NCBI GenBank assembly: GCA_015655015.1
Contig: JAATFV010000129.1
Location: forward strand, 1 to 64,000
Source of the DNA: Chitinophagales bacterium
GTDB taxonomy: Bacteria > Bacteroidota > Bacteroidia > Chitinophagales > Chitinophagaceae
Length of the DNA: 64,000 nucleotides
Direction of reading: 5' to 3'
Shown: one piece after another, positions 9,184 to 21,651 of the stretch
Layout of the letters: each line of letters starts with the position of its first letter
How positions within the stretch are numbered: position 1 is the first letter of the stretch
Program-made: the position numbers and the translations under genes
The notes under the pieces: generated by a model
Database searches by the model: none
What the model was told of the DNA's origin: nothing
The model's input: only the letters and a program-made list of their open reading frames with translations

Positions 9184-9783
9184 CTATTTGTAAATCATAA
9201 TTGTCTGCAACCACTTCTTCACCCCAGTTTCCGCCTCCTCTGCCTTTTTTCCCTTCATCACGAACAAAACCCCATCCCTTTCGATCCCGCCCTCGATAGA
9301 AAACCCCTCCAACATCTTACTATTCGGACAAAGTGCTTTCGCCGTCTGGAACCCGCTTCCCACGCCATACCCTGCATTCGTGTTAAAAGGAATGACCGTT
9401 TTCCCACTCAGATCATAAGCCCTCAAAAAACTTTTCATGGGCGGCGGCATCTGCATATCCCAGGTCGGGAAACCCACGAATATAATATCATAGTTGCCGA
9501 TGCTGTCGATCTTGGTTTTTAAAGGCGGCAGATATCCGTTCTCATTCTCCTTTACCACCTGTTGCACCGTGGCATGGTAGTCGGCCGGATAGGGCGTCAC
9601 CAGTTCTAGCCCCACCAATGTTCCCCCGACATTCTTTTGAATGATTTCCGCTACCGCCTTTGTATTATTTGTCCGGGATAGATAAACGATCAATATTTTT
9701 TTCGATACCATAGACTGAGCATTTGAGCAGCTAAATCCGAGACATAAAGCAATCAGTATGGCAAAAAACAAGGCTTTTTTCAT
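9184..9783 (-). CDS. Exported flavodoxin-like protein
   Basis: FMN-binding flavodoxin (Flavodoxin_4 type) with an N-terminal signal sequence. From the ATG at 9783: signal MKKALFFAILIALCLGF ending near residue 23, then the first beta-strand ILIVYLSRTNN, where SRTNNT (36-41) is the phosphate-binding loop, and a later FVGFPTWDMQMPPPMKSFL block that packs on the flavin. The length, 199 aa, fits. It is the last gene of the leftward aldo/keto reductase operon and starts 2 bases after the preceding gene. Periplasmic or membrane-anchored flavodoxins of this kind commonly accompany aldo/keto reductases and cupins in Bacteroidota; the redox partner is not known. Confidence 0.85.
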   Translation of the reverse strand: MKKALFFAILIALCLGFSCSNAQSMVSKKILIVYLSRTNNTKAVAEIIQKNVGGTLVGLELVTPYPADYHATVQQVVKENENGYLPPLKTKIDSIGNYDIIFVGFPTWDMQMPPPMKSFLRAYDLSGKTVIPFNTNAGYGVGSGFQTAKALCPNSKMLEGFSIEGGIERDGVLFVMKGKKAEEAETGVKKWLQTIMIYK

Positions 9784-9785
9784 GT

Positions 9786-10915
<1,130 letters not shown>

Positions 10916-10919
<4 letters not shown>

Positions 10920-11407
10920 TGCTGGTTCTTTTGGTTATCATTATTACTATTCATTTTGACCGGCCTAAGTAGATGTGAAAAAGTGAGCGAGCCCATCCGC
11001 CACCTGCCATCCTCTTTAACATATACTTCAGTAACCATGAAAGGATTAGTCACTTCTCTTCCACCGACCACAGCTACCAGGTCGATGTCATTTAACAGGA
11101 TGGCGGTATTGCCAAAAAAGTTTACAGAAGCGGAATAGACCTGGGCTTTCTTATACCAAATATTCCCGCTTTTGATAACATCCAGTTCGTTGGATTTACC
11201 CCAACTTCCGCCCATATGAACAAAAACGGCCTTGTCATCAAACAATGCCGCCAGGGTATCGACATTTTTATCCGCCATCCAGATCCATTTCTGTTTGGAC
11301 AGGTTAATGAGCTCCTGTTCCTGCGGTGTAGGTGAATTGGTTTGCTGCGCTTTCGACCATTGCGAAGTCATTGCCAGAAAACACAGCGTAATCAGTATTC
11401 CTTTCAT
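10916..11407 (-). CDS. Exported NTF2-like (DUF4440/SnoaL-type) protein
   Basis: Small cone-shaped NTF2-fold domain, 163 aa, with a cleavable signal (MKGILITLCFLAMTSQWSKAQ). The DUF4440 pattern is visible: a helix QELINLSKQKWIWMADKNV, then LAALFDDKAVFVHMGG, a run of beta-strands including TAILLNDIDL, and the closing VKEDGRWRMGSLTFSHL. Such domains bind or isomerise small ligands, but no catalytic residue can be named here. It is the gene before the Tat-exported aldo/keto reductase and overlaps it by four bases. Likely part of the same periplasmic pathway. Confidence 0.82.
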
Positions 11408-11440
11408 ATGTTTGTTATTTTATCTAAAAGGCTCGTGTCC

Positions 11441-11896
11441 CTATTTTATATTATGATATTCTTCGTCTGTCACGCGTTGCAGCCAGATAGTCTTTCCTTT
11501 TTGGGCAGGAGTGGTCGCCCAATAGGCAAATGGACTATCCGGCGTCGCCCCATGCCAATGCGCGACGCCAGGTGGGCATTTTATGATGTCACCTTTATGC
11601 ACGACTTGTATCAGCTTCCCTTTCTCCTGATAGTAGCCTGTCCCTTCGGTAATAAATAAGATCTGTCCAGCCGGATGAATATGCCAGTCGAGCTTGGCAC
11701 CCGGCAAATAGGTTGCAACGGCTACGCTGTAGTTGAATAGACTGTCGGGCGCACTCAACTCATTCAACCAAATGGTTCCCGTGTGATTATTTGCAGCAGA
11801 AATCTCACCTTTAGGGAAGATGGACGCCTCTTGCGCTGTCACCTGGCAGTACCCGGCAAAGCATAAAACGACCGTCAAATAAAGGATTTTCTTCAT
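11441..11896 (-). CDS. Exported cupin-domain protein
   Basis: Single-domain cupin, 151 aa, with a signal peptide ending QVTAQ. Cupin motif 1 is WHIHPAGQILFITEGTGYYQEKGK (metal ligands H-x-H and E) and motif 2 is PPGVAHWHGATP (H). The fold suggests a metal-dependent enzyme or ligand-binding protein of the quercetinase-like group often paired with carboxymuconolactone decarboxylases. A paralogue of nearly the same motifs lies at 25584-26081, downstream of the AraC gene. It sits between two aldo/keto reductases in the leftward operon. Confidence 0.87.
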   Translation of the reverse strand: MKKILYLTVVLCFAGYCQVTAQEASIFPKGEISAANNHTGTIWLNELSAPDSLFNYSVAVATYLPGAKLDWHIHPAGQILFITEGTGYYQEKGKLIQVVHKGDIIKCPPGVAHWHGATPDSPFAYWATTPAQKGKTIWLQRVTDEEYHNIK

Positions 11897-11905
11897 ATCG
11901 TAGTT

Positions 11906-13843
<1,938 letters not shown>

Positions 13844-15208
13844 CTAAAAACCGAAAATTTTTGTCAGCTGATCATCGAGGTCCCTGACATCCCCAATGTA
13901 CCTGGTCATAACCTTTCCCTCTTTATCTAAAAGGACTTTTGTCGGAAATGCGGTGACCCCGTATGCTTTTACGGCATCATACTGTTCGGCGCCATCATTG
14001 TTTAGCACCTGGATCCAGTTTATCCCGTCTTTTTTGATCGCGTCTTTCCAGGCGGCCGCGTTTTCAACGAGCGAGGATCGTTGTTCCTGCGCAATGCCGA
14101 CGATTTCAAAACCGGAAGCCTTGTACTTAGAATAGAGCGCCTTGAGGTGCGGATGAGAAGCCCGGCAGGGGCCGCACCAGCTCCCCCAAAAGTCGAGGAG
14201 GACATATTTACCCTTAAGAGAGGTGAGACTGACCGGCTTACCGGAGAGGTCGGACTTATTAAGCTCAATGGCCGTCTTTCCGGCTGATGTAACCTCCATG
14301 CTGCTGATCTTATCGCCAACCGCCTTTCCATAAAGACCAGATTTATAGGTCGGTCCCAGCATCGTGTAAGCGGCCTTAAGGTCGCCAAAGCTCAGCTCAT
14401 TTATCAGCGTCGACAAGAAGTACATACTGACCAGCGACTCCGGATGTTCACTTATAAACCGCATCTTCAGCTGCCTGACCTTTTCGGCATTGCCGCCATA
14501 TACTGCACTCATATCGGCAAATCCCGAAGAATCTCCCCTGGCCGCCTTGAGATAAGCCGTTTTCGCAATTGTCCATTCATTATCCGTAAACGGGTCCATC
14601 AGAGCCTTGACGGGATTGTACTCCGTGTTATAAGTTCCACCTTCCACCCTGCACATATATATTTTATCTGCATCTCCGGCAATACTAATAACCTCGTTCG
14701 TCAGGAAAAAACTCAGCGGGGTGCCCGGAATTATCCCATTAGCGATTTTTATCACTGCATTAGGATTATTGCGTACGCCGAAGGAGGCCAGCACCGGCTC
14801 ATCAACCTTACCTTTAAAAACCATTAAGCCGTCCCGCATTGTATAATTGGTGTCAACGATAAACCCGCCATCTTTTTGATAAGCCAGAAAGGGAGTATAG
14901 TTTTTGAAATTCTCCAGTTTAACTTTCACCTGGTAACCTGGCGGTGAAACAGACTGAACGGGATTGCCATAAAGGTCATATTCTCTTATAGGAAATTCCA
15001 GCTTGCCGATCCTATTTAAAAACCCATCGGTATTCTCAGATCCGACATGGTACATGACAGAAACCGCTACTACAGGATCTGTCTTATCCCGGTGCAGGAT
15101 AACGCGCAGACCATTGTCGAGATCATACTCGGTGAGTTCAACTCTTTGGCCATAAGCGCCGATACCTAGCCCGGTCAGGACCGGTATCAGCAATGCATTC
15201 AATTTCAT
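13844..15208 (-). CDS. TlpA thioredoxin with M16-peptidase N-terminus (chimera)
   Basis: The last 150 residues are a TlpA/AhpC-type thioredoxin with FWGSWCGPCRA (CGPC at 345-348) and the cis-proline loop TAFPTKVLLD; the middle (about 120-200) is a DUF4369-like strand domain. The first 60 residues are foreign: after a signal peptide (ending AYGQ) comes VELTEYDLDNGLRVILHRD and DPVVAVSVMYHVGSEN, which is the start of an M16 (insulinase/pitrilysin) peptidase. The peptidase HxxEH zinc site is absent. The likely origin is a deletion between an M16 gene and a downstream TlpA gene that kept the export signal. The junction is near residue 60 (about 15030). It follows the other TlpA gene by 9 bases at the end of the first sigma/FecR/SusCD locus. 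Likely periplasmic or envelope disulfide reductase. Confidence 0.85.
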   Translation of the reverse strand: MKLNALLIPVLTGLGIGAYGQRVELTEYDLDNGLRVILHRDKTDPVVAVSVMYHVGSENTDGFLNRIGKLEFPIREYDLYGNPVQSVSPPGYQVKVKLENFKNYTPFLAYQKDGGFIVDTNYTMRDGLMVFKGKVDEPVLASFGVRNNPNAVIKIANGIIPGTPLSFFLTNEVISIAGDADKIYMCRVEGGTYNTEYNPVKALMDPFTDNEWTIAKTAYLKAARGDSSGFADMSAVYGGNAEKVRQLKMRFISEHPESLVSMYFLSTLINELSFGDLKAAYTMLGPTYKSGLYGKAVGDKISSMEVTSAGKTAIELNKSDLSGKPVSLTSLKGKYVLLDFWGSWCGPCRASHPHLKALYSKYKASGFEIVGIAQEQRSSLVENAAAWKDAIKKDGINWIQVLNNDGAEQYDAVKAYGVTAFPTKVLLDKEGKVMTRYIGDVRDLDDQLTKIFGF

Positions 15209-15217
15209 TTCAATCTT

Positions 15218-16345
15218 TTAGTTAAGAACCTGTTCGAGTTTCGTTTCCAGCTCAGCTCCTATCAAATCTTTGGCGATGATCTTTCCATCCCGGTCGATAA
15301 GGAAATTCTGGGGTACGGCCCTTACATCGTATTTTGAAGCAACTTCATTATTCCAACCCTTCAGGTCGCTCACCTGGAGCCAGGGCAAACTGTCGGTTTT
15401 TATAGCGTTCAGCCAGGCTTGCTTGTCCGTATCCAGGGAAACACCCACAATTTCGAAGTTCTTGTCTTTGAACCTATTATACGCCTTAACCACATTTGGG
15501 TTCTCATGGCGGCAGGGTCCGCACCAGCTGGCCCAAAAGTCTATCAGCACATATTTGCCTTTCAAAGAAGCCAAAGCCAGCGGTTTACCTTCAGTATCGT
15601 TCTGAACGAAATAGATCGCAGGCTTTCCAATACCGATCGTTTTGGCGGTAGCCAGGCGTTCACCAAAATATTTTCCACGTGCGGAAGCTTTTACCCTGGC
15701 GCTCAAGGCCGAATAAGCAGGCCCGACCTTTTCTTCATCGATAACACTGCTTCGCTCCAACAGCAGGTCAAGGGAAACATAGGAATCCGGGTTTTGGCGA
15801 ATAAATTCTCCATCCGCCTTCTCCATTCTTTCCCGGATGGCGCTGGCCTGCGGATACAGGGCCATGGCAGCTTCTTCATTGTTTTGCCTGTAAAGCTTCA
15901 TCATCTGATCCGATATGGGTTTCATCTCATCCATGAAAGGTTTTCTTTTTTCCTGCAGGCGCAGATTATCTGCCTGAGCCGCTCCCCCGGTAATGACAGC
16001 CGACTTTGCGTCGGCTCCCTGAACATTGATCCTGCCGCTTTCAAGATAAAAATCCTGTTCGTCCCGGGCATTCATCTCTTCCATGGTTCGAGCTTGGGCA
16101 GGTGCATTCGGGTCCAGTATCGACAGCCGGGCTCTTACCGGATCGCTGACCTTTCCGGTTATAACAAATGTTCCGTCCTTAACAACCGATGAATCCCTGA
16201 CCACCTTTCCTGCAGCAGCATAAGTGATCGTTACTTTTCTTCCCTCCTTAGGGCCAGTGATCTTACCTTGCAGTATATAGTCGCTCTGTGCGTTGGCGGC
16301 TACGGCAACCATGCCGAAGGCCGCGGTAAATAATGTTTTTAACAT
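15218..16345 (-). CDS. TlpA-family disulfide reductase with DUF4369
   Basis: Envelope thiol-disulfide oxidoreductase, 375 aa. Signal peptide MLKTLFTAAFGMVAVAANAQ, then a DUF4369 beta-domain (about 23-120), an alpha-helical linker rich in charged residues (125-235), then the thioredoxin fold with FWASWCGPCRH (CGPC at 275-278) and VRAVPQNFLID as the cis-proline loop. It lies 36 bases after the SusD gene of locus 1 and 9 bases before the chimeric TlpA. Such pairs regularly follow SusC/SusD genes in Chitinophagaceae; the client proteins are unknown. Confidence 0.92.
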   Translation of the reverse strand: MLKTLFTAAFGMVAVAANAQSDYILQGKITGPKEGRKVTITYAAAGKVVRDSSVVKDGTFVITGKVSDPVRARLSILDPNAPAQARTMEEMNARDEQDFYLESGRINVQGADAKSAVITGGAAQADNLRLQEKRKPFMDEMKPISDQMMKLYRQNNEEAAMALYPQASAIRERMEKADGEFIRQNPDSYVSLDLLLERSSVIDEEKVGPAYSALSARVKASARGKYFGERLATAKTIGIGKPAIYFVQNDTEGKPLALASLKGKYVLIDFWASWCGPCRHENPNVVKAYNRFKDKNFEIVGVSLDTDKQAWLNAIKTDSLPWLQVSDLKGWNNEVASKYDVRAVPQNFLIDRDGKIIAKDLIGAELETKLEQVLN

Positions 16346-16381
16346 GTCTTTTTTTTCAATTATTATAAATTCTGAATCTTT

Positions 16382-17830
16382 TTACGGATTATCCTGCATA
16401 CCTGGGTTCTGCGCGAGAATTTTAGGTGGAAGACGAAGGACCAGCCGTTCCGCCGGAAGCGTGTAGGTACTCGTTACCGCACCAGTTTCTGAATAAAAAG
16501 TATGCGTATAAGTGCTGCTGCCGAATAAGGGGTCGACGGACAGCCTTCTCATGTCAAACCAGCGAAAGCCCATCATAGCAAACTCCCTGATCCGTTCATC
16601 AAAAACAAATTTTAGGAGCGACAATTTTTGAGAGGCAACCGACCCGGGAACTGCTGCATCGGCGGCCGGCATCCGCTTTGTCCGCAAGGTTTCCAAATCG
16701 GCTATTGCACCAGGCAGATCATTCAATCTTGCTTTACATTCCGCCCGCAAAAGATACAGTTCGGGCACAATCACGCCATATTGTATGGTTCCCGGGCCAA
16801 CCCTCCTAAGCATCCCATTCGGATAATCCGGACCGAAGAGCGCTGCAGTCGAGAAAAATCCCAGCCGTAAGTCCGTGGCGCCATATAAACTTACCGCCTG
16901 GGGAGTGAGCACCAGTTCATTATTAAAGAAAGACCAGTTATTCGATGCCTGTTTTCCAAAGACGTTCTCCTGGTTATTCACGATCGTGGGATAGGTAGGA
17001 CCAAAAATGCTGATCGGTTGGAACACGCCACCAGCGGCAAAGGCCACGTTATAGTCATAAAGTCCTATGGTAAAAGTTGAATTGCCCAGATCGGTAATTG
17101 AAGCATTCAGCATCGGCAATGCATCATTGAATCTGCCCATAAACATATATACCTTACCAAGCAACCCTTCCCCCGCAGCCCTGGCCATTCTTAACCGATA
17201 AGTTGTTGTCGCCGGCAAGTCGGGCTTCGCAGCAACGAGATCACTAAGGATGAAGTCGTACACTTCTTTTACGGTGGCCCGGGTAAAATGTGTTGCCGTT
17301 ACATCGGCCTCCGTTACGATCGGAAATCCGGGATCTGATATGGCGCTGGTCGAGTCATAGGGTTTGCCAAAGTAATTTATCAGCAAAAAATAGGTCCAGG
17401 CCCTCATAGCCCTGGCCTCCGCGATGACTGAGCGTTTCTGCGTGTCAGACCCGTTCAGCGCGGCGGGCGTCTCATTGATAACTTTGTTAAAAACATAAAT
17501 GTTCTGTAAGGGCACGGCTAGTTCGGAGGCATCTTCGTCGGGTTGATAGATTACAGGATCCCATCTGAACAGACGTAGTGTCTTTAAATCCGAACCGGTG
17601 AAATAGGGGTCGACCGCAGCCACTTCATCGCCCATTGGCACCTGGGCCGTGGTACCGATATTTACAAGGTCAAGACTGTTCAACAGCTGGGAGTAGTCTT
17701 CAAGGTTTTGGGCGACCAGCTTCCCTTTTGGTATTACCTCTAAAAAAGATTTTTTACACGAAAAAGACAACACACAACCAGCAAATAGCATAACCGCGCC
17801 GAAATATTTATATATCCTTTCCATATTCAT
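16382..17830 (-). CDS. SusD/RagB-family outer-membrane lipoprotein (locus 1)
   Basis: Surface substrate-binding lipoprotein that caps the SusC channel. Lipobox near residue 25 (CVLSFSCKKSFLEV), followed by the SusD N-terminal region (NLEDYSQLLNSLDLVN), TPR-like helices including AEARAMRAWTYFLLINYFGKPY, and a C-terminal block FVFDERIREFAMMGFRWFDMRRL. Length 482 aa. It starts 5 bases after the SusC stop, so the pair is co-transcribed. The DYSQLLN type of SusD is usually linked to peptide or thiol-related systems rather than polysaccharides, in keeping with the TlpA genes downstream and no glycoside hydrolase; this is inference. Confidence 0.93.
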   Translation of the reverse strand: MNMERIYKYFGAVMLFAGCVLSFSCKKSFLEVIPKGKLVAQNLEDYSQLLNSLDLVNIGTTAQVPMGDEVAAVDPYFTGSDLKTLRLFRWDPVIYQPDEDASELAVPLQNIYVFNKVINETPAALNGSDTQKRSVIAEARAMRAWTYFLLINYFGKPYDSTSAISDPGFPIVTEADVTATHFTRATVKEVYDFILSDLVAAKPDLPATTTYRLRMARAAGEGLLGKVYMFMGRFNDALPMLNASITDLGNSTFTIGLYDYNVAFAAGGVFQPISIFGPTYPTIVNNQENVFGKQASNNWSFFNNELVLTPQAVSLYGATDLRLGFFSTAALFGPDYPNGMLRRVGPGTIQYGVIVPELYLLRAECKARLNDLPGAIADLETLRTKRMPAADAAVPGSVASQKLSLLKFVFDERIREFAMMGFRWFDMRRLSVDPLFGSSTYTHTFYSETGAVTSTYTLPAERLVLRLPPKILAQNPGMQDNP

Positions 17831-17835
17831 TCAGT

Positions 17836-20800
17836 TTAAAATTTGATGTTTACGCCTAATGATACTGTTCCCTGGTTAACCAGGAGTGACCTTACCCCCG
17901 TGACTGCGTTTTGAAACTCCGGATCGATATCGTATTTGTTTGCTTTCCAAAGCATGATGTTTGAGACCTGGGCGCGAAAGGTAGCCTGCTGAATACTTAA
18001 TTTCCGTGTCAGTCCTGCCGGCAAACTGTAAGCCAACGTTATGTCTCTCATTTTGATATAGGAAGCATTCACGACATTGATATCAGCATAGGTATAATAT
18101 CCGACATTCCTGCGCGAATCGCTTGTGGCGGAGTTGGATACATAAGAAGGAATATTAGTGATCGCCTCATCTCCGGGCTGCTTCCACCTGTTAAGGAATT
18201 CGGCGTTGACATTGCCGGTCATAAAGCCGTAAATGCTGACATTCCTTTGATATAAACGGCCGGAATAGAACTGGTTGACGTCTCGCCGCATGACATTGCC
18301 AAGGTTGATAACGGCGTTGGCGCTCAGCGTAAACTGCTTATAGGAAAAGACATTGGTAATCCCGCCGCTCCATACCGGCTGAAAAGTACCCATGAACTTT
18401 ACATCGCTGACAGTGGCTACAGTGGGGGCTTTCGTGACAGTCTTGTCGGCCAATTGGATTTGGGGATCTCCTACCTGATCCAATCCTGCATATTTATACG
18501 CAAATGCAGCGAAAGCGGGATAACCGGCCACATAAAGCTGGCTTATCCTGTCGTAAGCCGTAGTGGGAGAAGTGCCGGCCGTTATCCGGGTTATTTTATT
18601 TTTATTGTAAGCTATATTGACAAGCGTATTCCATCTGAAGTTCCTGGCACTGACGTTCAGCGAATTCAGACTTACCTCGATCCCCTTGTTCTCCATATCG
18701 CCCAGATTGCCTACAATGGTCGCATACCCGGAAAAGGCATTGGTAGGAATATTCCCCAACAAATCAGAAGTTTTCTTATAATAAAAATCCAGGGACCCGC
18801 TGATCCTGTTTTTTAAAACGGCAAAATCAACTCCGAGATTTGTAGTCCTGGTACTTTCCCAGGTCAGCTTCGGGTTGGCCGGTGTACCGAGCTGATAACC
18901 GACTCCTCCCTGTAAAAACGAACCAACCTGAGCCACTAAAATATCCTGCGATGCTGCTGTCCCCGGGGCCGGCGCATTTCCTGTAAGACCGTATGTAGCC
19001 CGCAAGGCCAAAACAGGCAGCCAGATGATCTTGCTCATAAAATCTTCTTCACTGAGCATCCATTTGCCGCCCACGCTCCAGGCGGGTCTGTTTTGTGCAG
19101 ATTTATCTAACCCGAACAGGTTGCTTTTGTCGGTACGAAGACTGCCGTTGATACTATATCTCCTGTTGTAGGTATAGGCAAGATTGCTATAGTAGGATGA
19201 AAATCTCGTTGTCAATTCAGACTGTGAGAATACGTCGTTATCAAGAGTACTGCGACCGATATTATTCGGCATGATAGGATTTTCGATGCCGGTCGATCCA
19301 TTGAGGGTTGCATAGTCCACCGCTCCAAATGTCTGCAAAAGCTGATTATACCCCCTCACTAAGCTCCCATTGCTGGCAGCTATTTGCTCCTGGGCCTCCT
19401 GCCCTGCTAACAGGTTAAGGCGATGCAGGCCGCCTTCCCAGTCATTCTCATAGTTCAGCTGATTTCTTACGGTCCAGTTTTGCAGGTTGCTATTATTTAC
19501 TGCATACCTGCCTCCGGTCGTAGGCAAATAGTAGGTGGGTGTTGGTACGGTAGCCGTCGGGGCCTGCGTAAACTCCACCAGCTCGCTTCTGACTAAATAA
19601 CTTTGAGCATCATCATATGTCCTGGTCGTTCCATAGCCCTTTACAAAACCATAGATACCTTCAAACCTCAGGCCTTTAATAATTTTCACATTAATGCCCA
19701 GCGTATTTCTGCTCAAAAGCTTTGAACTATCTGTCGACCCATAATTGAACTCATTTAACGGATTATAGTCGAGGTTCACCAGGCTGAGATTTTGGTCGGT
19801 GATCCTTGTCTCATCGCTGAGATACCCCATATAAGGCATGGATAGATTATTTCCGGACCCATCTTTAAAAAGCTGATAAGGATAAAAATTATTATTAATA
19901 TCTATAGTCCTTTTTCCCTTGGCGTCATTATAGGCATTATCCGTGACCAGGCTCAATTCCAGAAATGGGTTGATGTTGAAATCCATCCGGAGGTCTATTT
20001 TATACGCATCGTTTTTCTCACCCGGCCGGGTGCTTATGGTATTGGTATATGCTCCGGATCCATAAATGGAAAACTTATTTGTCCCTCCCGAAAGTGATAT
20101 CGTATGGTTCATCAAAGCGGCATTCCTGTACCAGAGATCTCTGATTTGTTTGCGGTTATCCAAACCGGCCAGGCTATCCAGGCTGGTCCTGGCCTGAGCC
20201 GCCGAGATCAATCCTCTATATTGATTGTAAAGGATTTGCTCGTGAGGAGGCACACCCGTAGACCCTGTATTAGTATACCCCGAAGCCGTTGCCCAGGGAT
20301 AGGTTACCGGGTCGAATACTTCTGTCGCAGCCTGGATGAACTGGGCGCTATTGAGTGTGGGCATATTATTCAAATCGGGGCGTCCCTGGAAAGAAACAAA
20401 CCCATCATAACTGACCAACAGTTTATTGTTTCTCGCCCCTCTTTTTGTCGTAATAACAATGACCCCGTTCGATGCCCGGGATCCCCAGATGGAAGCAGCA
20501 GTAGCATCTTTTAACACCGTAACGTCGGCGACATCCTGCGGATTTATCGTTGAAACGTCATCCAGCTGTATGCCGTCAACCACATACAGGGGATTTCTAT
20601 TGGTGCCCGAAGAATTATTGAATACATCGAGCAGTCCGACTGTGGTTACCCCTCTGATCAGCAGCGGATTCTGGCTGGCATTGGGGGCGTTATTAACGGT
20701 AAGCCCGGGAATCAGTCCGTCCAGGCGCTGCAGGATATTCATCGAGCCCATCCTGTTCTCCAGCACATCCATATTGGGTTTGGAGAATGAACCGGCGCTT

Positions 20801-21492
20801 CTCGCCCTGGAAAGGCTTTGATACCCGGTATTGACCGTTACTTTTACTTCTGATAGCTCGGTAACGTCCGTGACAAGGGTGATATCTCCCAGATTCTTTG
20901 ACGCCCTGACAAATTTTGTTTGATACCCGATAACAGAAATGGCAATGGTGGCACCGGGGCCGGCATCCACACCTTTCAGTGTAAAAAAACCCTTATCGTC
21001 GGTGAACGTCGACTGTTTGCCATTCTGCGATCTCACGGTAGCCCCTGCGATGGGCTGGCCCGTCTCATCCAATATCCGGCCATTGACATCCACGGAGGAG
21101 GCTGGCATCGTAAGACTTTGCACGGGTGTCGCTTCCTTTTTACTGATGATCACAGCTTTATCGTCGATAGAAAAGCTGAGATCCGAATCCTGCAGGATTT
21201 GCTTTAAGGCAACCTCCAGCAATACATTATCCAGCTGTACATTGATCGGCTTGACCCTGTCGATCTGGTCCGACTGGTATAAGATCGTATAACCTGTCTG
21301 TCTGCGAATCTCTTTAAAAACTTCTTTCAGTGTAACGTGCTCTTTTTTCAACGTGATGCGCTGAGCAAGACCTGTTGCACTCAACTGTATCAGAAAAACG
21401 ATCATGAAGACTGCCGTTAATTTCATAATACGTAAGAATTGCTTGGGCACGGCAAATGAAGGGCTGCACCCGACAAAGTGGCGAAAATTCAT
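17836..21492 (-). CDS. SusC/RagA TonB-linked outer-membrane protein with STN domain (locus 1)
   Basis: TonB-dependent channel, 1218 aa. N-terminal signal region ending near TGLAQ, an STN (secretin/TonB short N-terminal) signalling domain (about 45-115, VTLKEVFKEIRRQTGYTILYQ), a carboxypeptidase-like plug extension (VDVNGRILDETGQPIAGATV, about 135-215), then plug and beta-barrel with the RagA motif PLYVVDGIQ and the phrase DATAASIWGSRASNGVIVITTKRG. The STN domain and the adjacent FecR and sigma genes mean surface signalling: substrate binding should release the ECF sigma. On the other strand a TAAATTTG box lies exactly at the start codon (see findings). Confidence 0.94.
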   Translation of the reverse strand: MNFRHFVGCSPSFAVPKQFLRIMKLTAVFMIVFLIQLSATGLAQRITLKKEHVTLKEVFKEIRRQTGYTILYQSDQIDRVKPINVQLDNVLLEVALKQILQDSDLSFSIDDKAVIISKKEATPVQSLTMPASSVDVNGRILDETGQPIAGATVRSQNGKQSTFTDDKGFFTLKGVDAGPGATIAISVIGYQTKFVRASKNLGDITLVTDVTELSEVKVTVNTGYQSLSRARSAGSFSKPNMDVLENRMGSMNILQRLDGLIPGLTVNNAPNASQNPLLIRGVTTVGLLDVFNNSSGTNRNPLYVVDGIQLDDVSTINPQDVADVTVLKDATAASIWGSRASNGVIVITTKRGARNNKLLVSYDGFVSFQGRPDLNNMPTLNSAQFIQAATEVFDPVTYPWATASGYTNTGSTGVPPHEQILYNQYRGLISAAQARTSLDSLAGLDNRKQIRDLWYRNAALMNHTISLSGGTNKFSIYGSGAYTNTISTRPGEKNDAYKIDLRMDFNINPFLELSLVTDNAYNDAKGKRTIDINNNFYPYQLFKDGSGNNLSMPYMGYLSDETRITDQNLSLVNLDYNPLNEFNYGSTDSSKLLSRNTLGINVKIIKGLRFEGIYGFVKGYGTTRTYDDAQSYLVRSELVEFTQAPTATVPTPTYYLPTTGGRYAVNNSNLQNWTVRNQLNYENDWEGGLHRLNLLAGQEAQEQIAASNGSLVRGYNQLLQTFGAVDYATLNGSTGIENPIMPNNIGRSTLDNDVFSQSELTTRFSSYYSNLAYTYNRRYSINGSLRTDKSNLFGLDKSAQNRPAWSVGGKWMLSEEDFMSKIIWLPVLALRATYGLTGNAPAPGTAASQDILVAQVGSFLQGGVGYQLGTPANPKLTWESTRTTNLGVDFAVLKNRISGSLDFYYKKTSDLLGNIPTNAFSGYATIVGNLGDMENKGIEVSLNSLNVSARNFRWNTLVNIAYNKNKITRITAGTSPTTAYDRISQLYVAGYPAFAAFAYKYAGLDQVGDPQIQLADKTVTKAPTVATVSDVKFMGTFQPVWSGGITNVFSYKQFTLSANAVINLGNVMRRDVNQFYSGRLYQRNVSIYGFMTGNVNAEFLNRWKQPGDEAITNIPSYVSNSATSDSRRNVGYYTYADINVVNASYIKMRDITLAYSLPAGLTRKLSIQQATFRAQVSNIMLWKANKYDIDPEFQNAVTGVRSLLVNQGTVSLGVNIKF

Positions 21493-21651
21493 AAATTTGT
21501 TAGTTTTGGTTTACCGCGTTACCCGGAGAACTCGAAACAGGTGTCGCGATCATTAAATAATAAACTCAATCCTAATGGGGCTAAGGTCAAAACACAGACA
21601 AGCGGGCTTTTTAACACCTCGTTATTTTACTTACTCAGGGGCTGGCAAATG

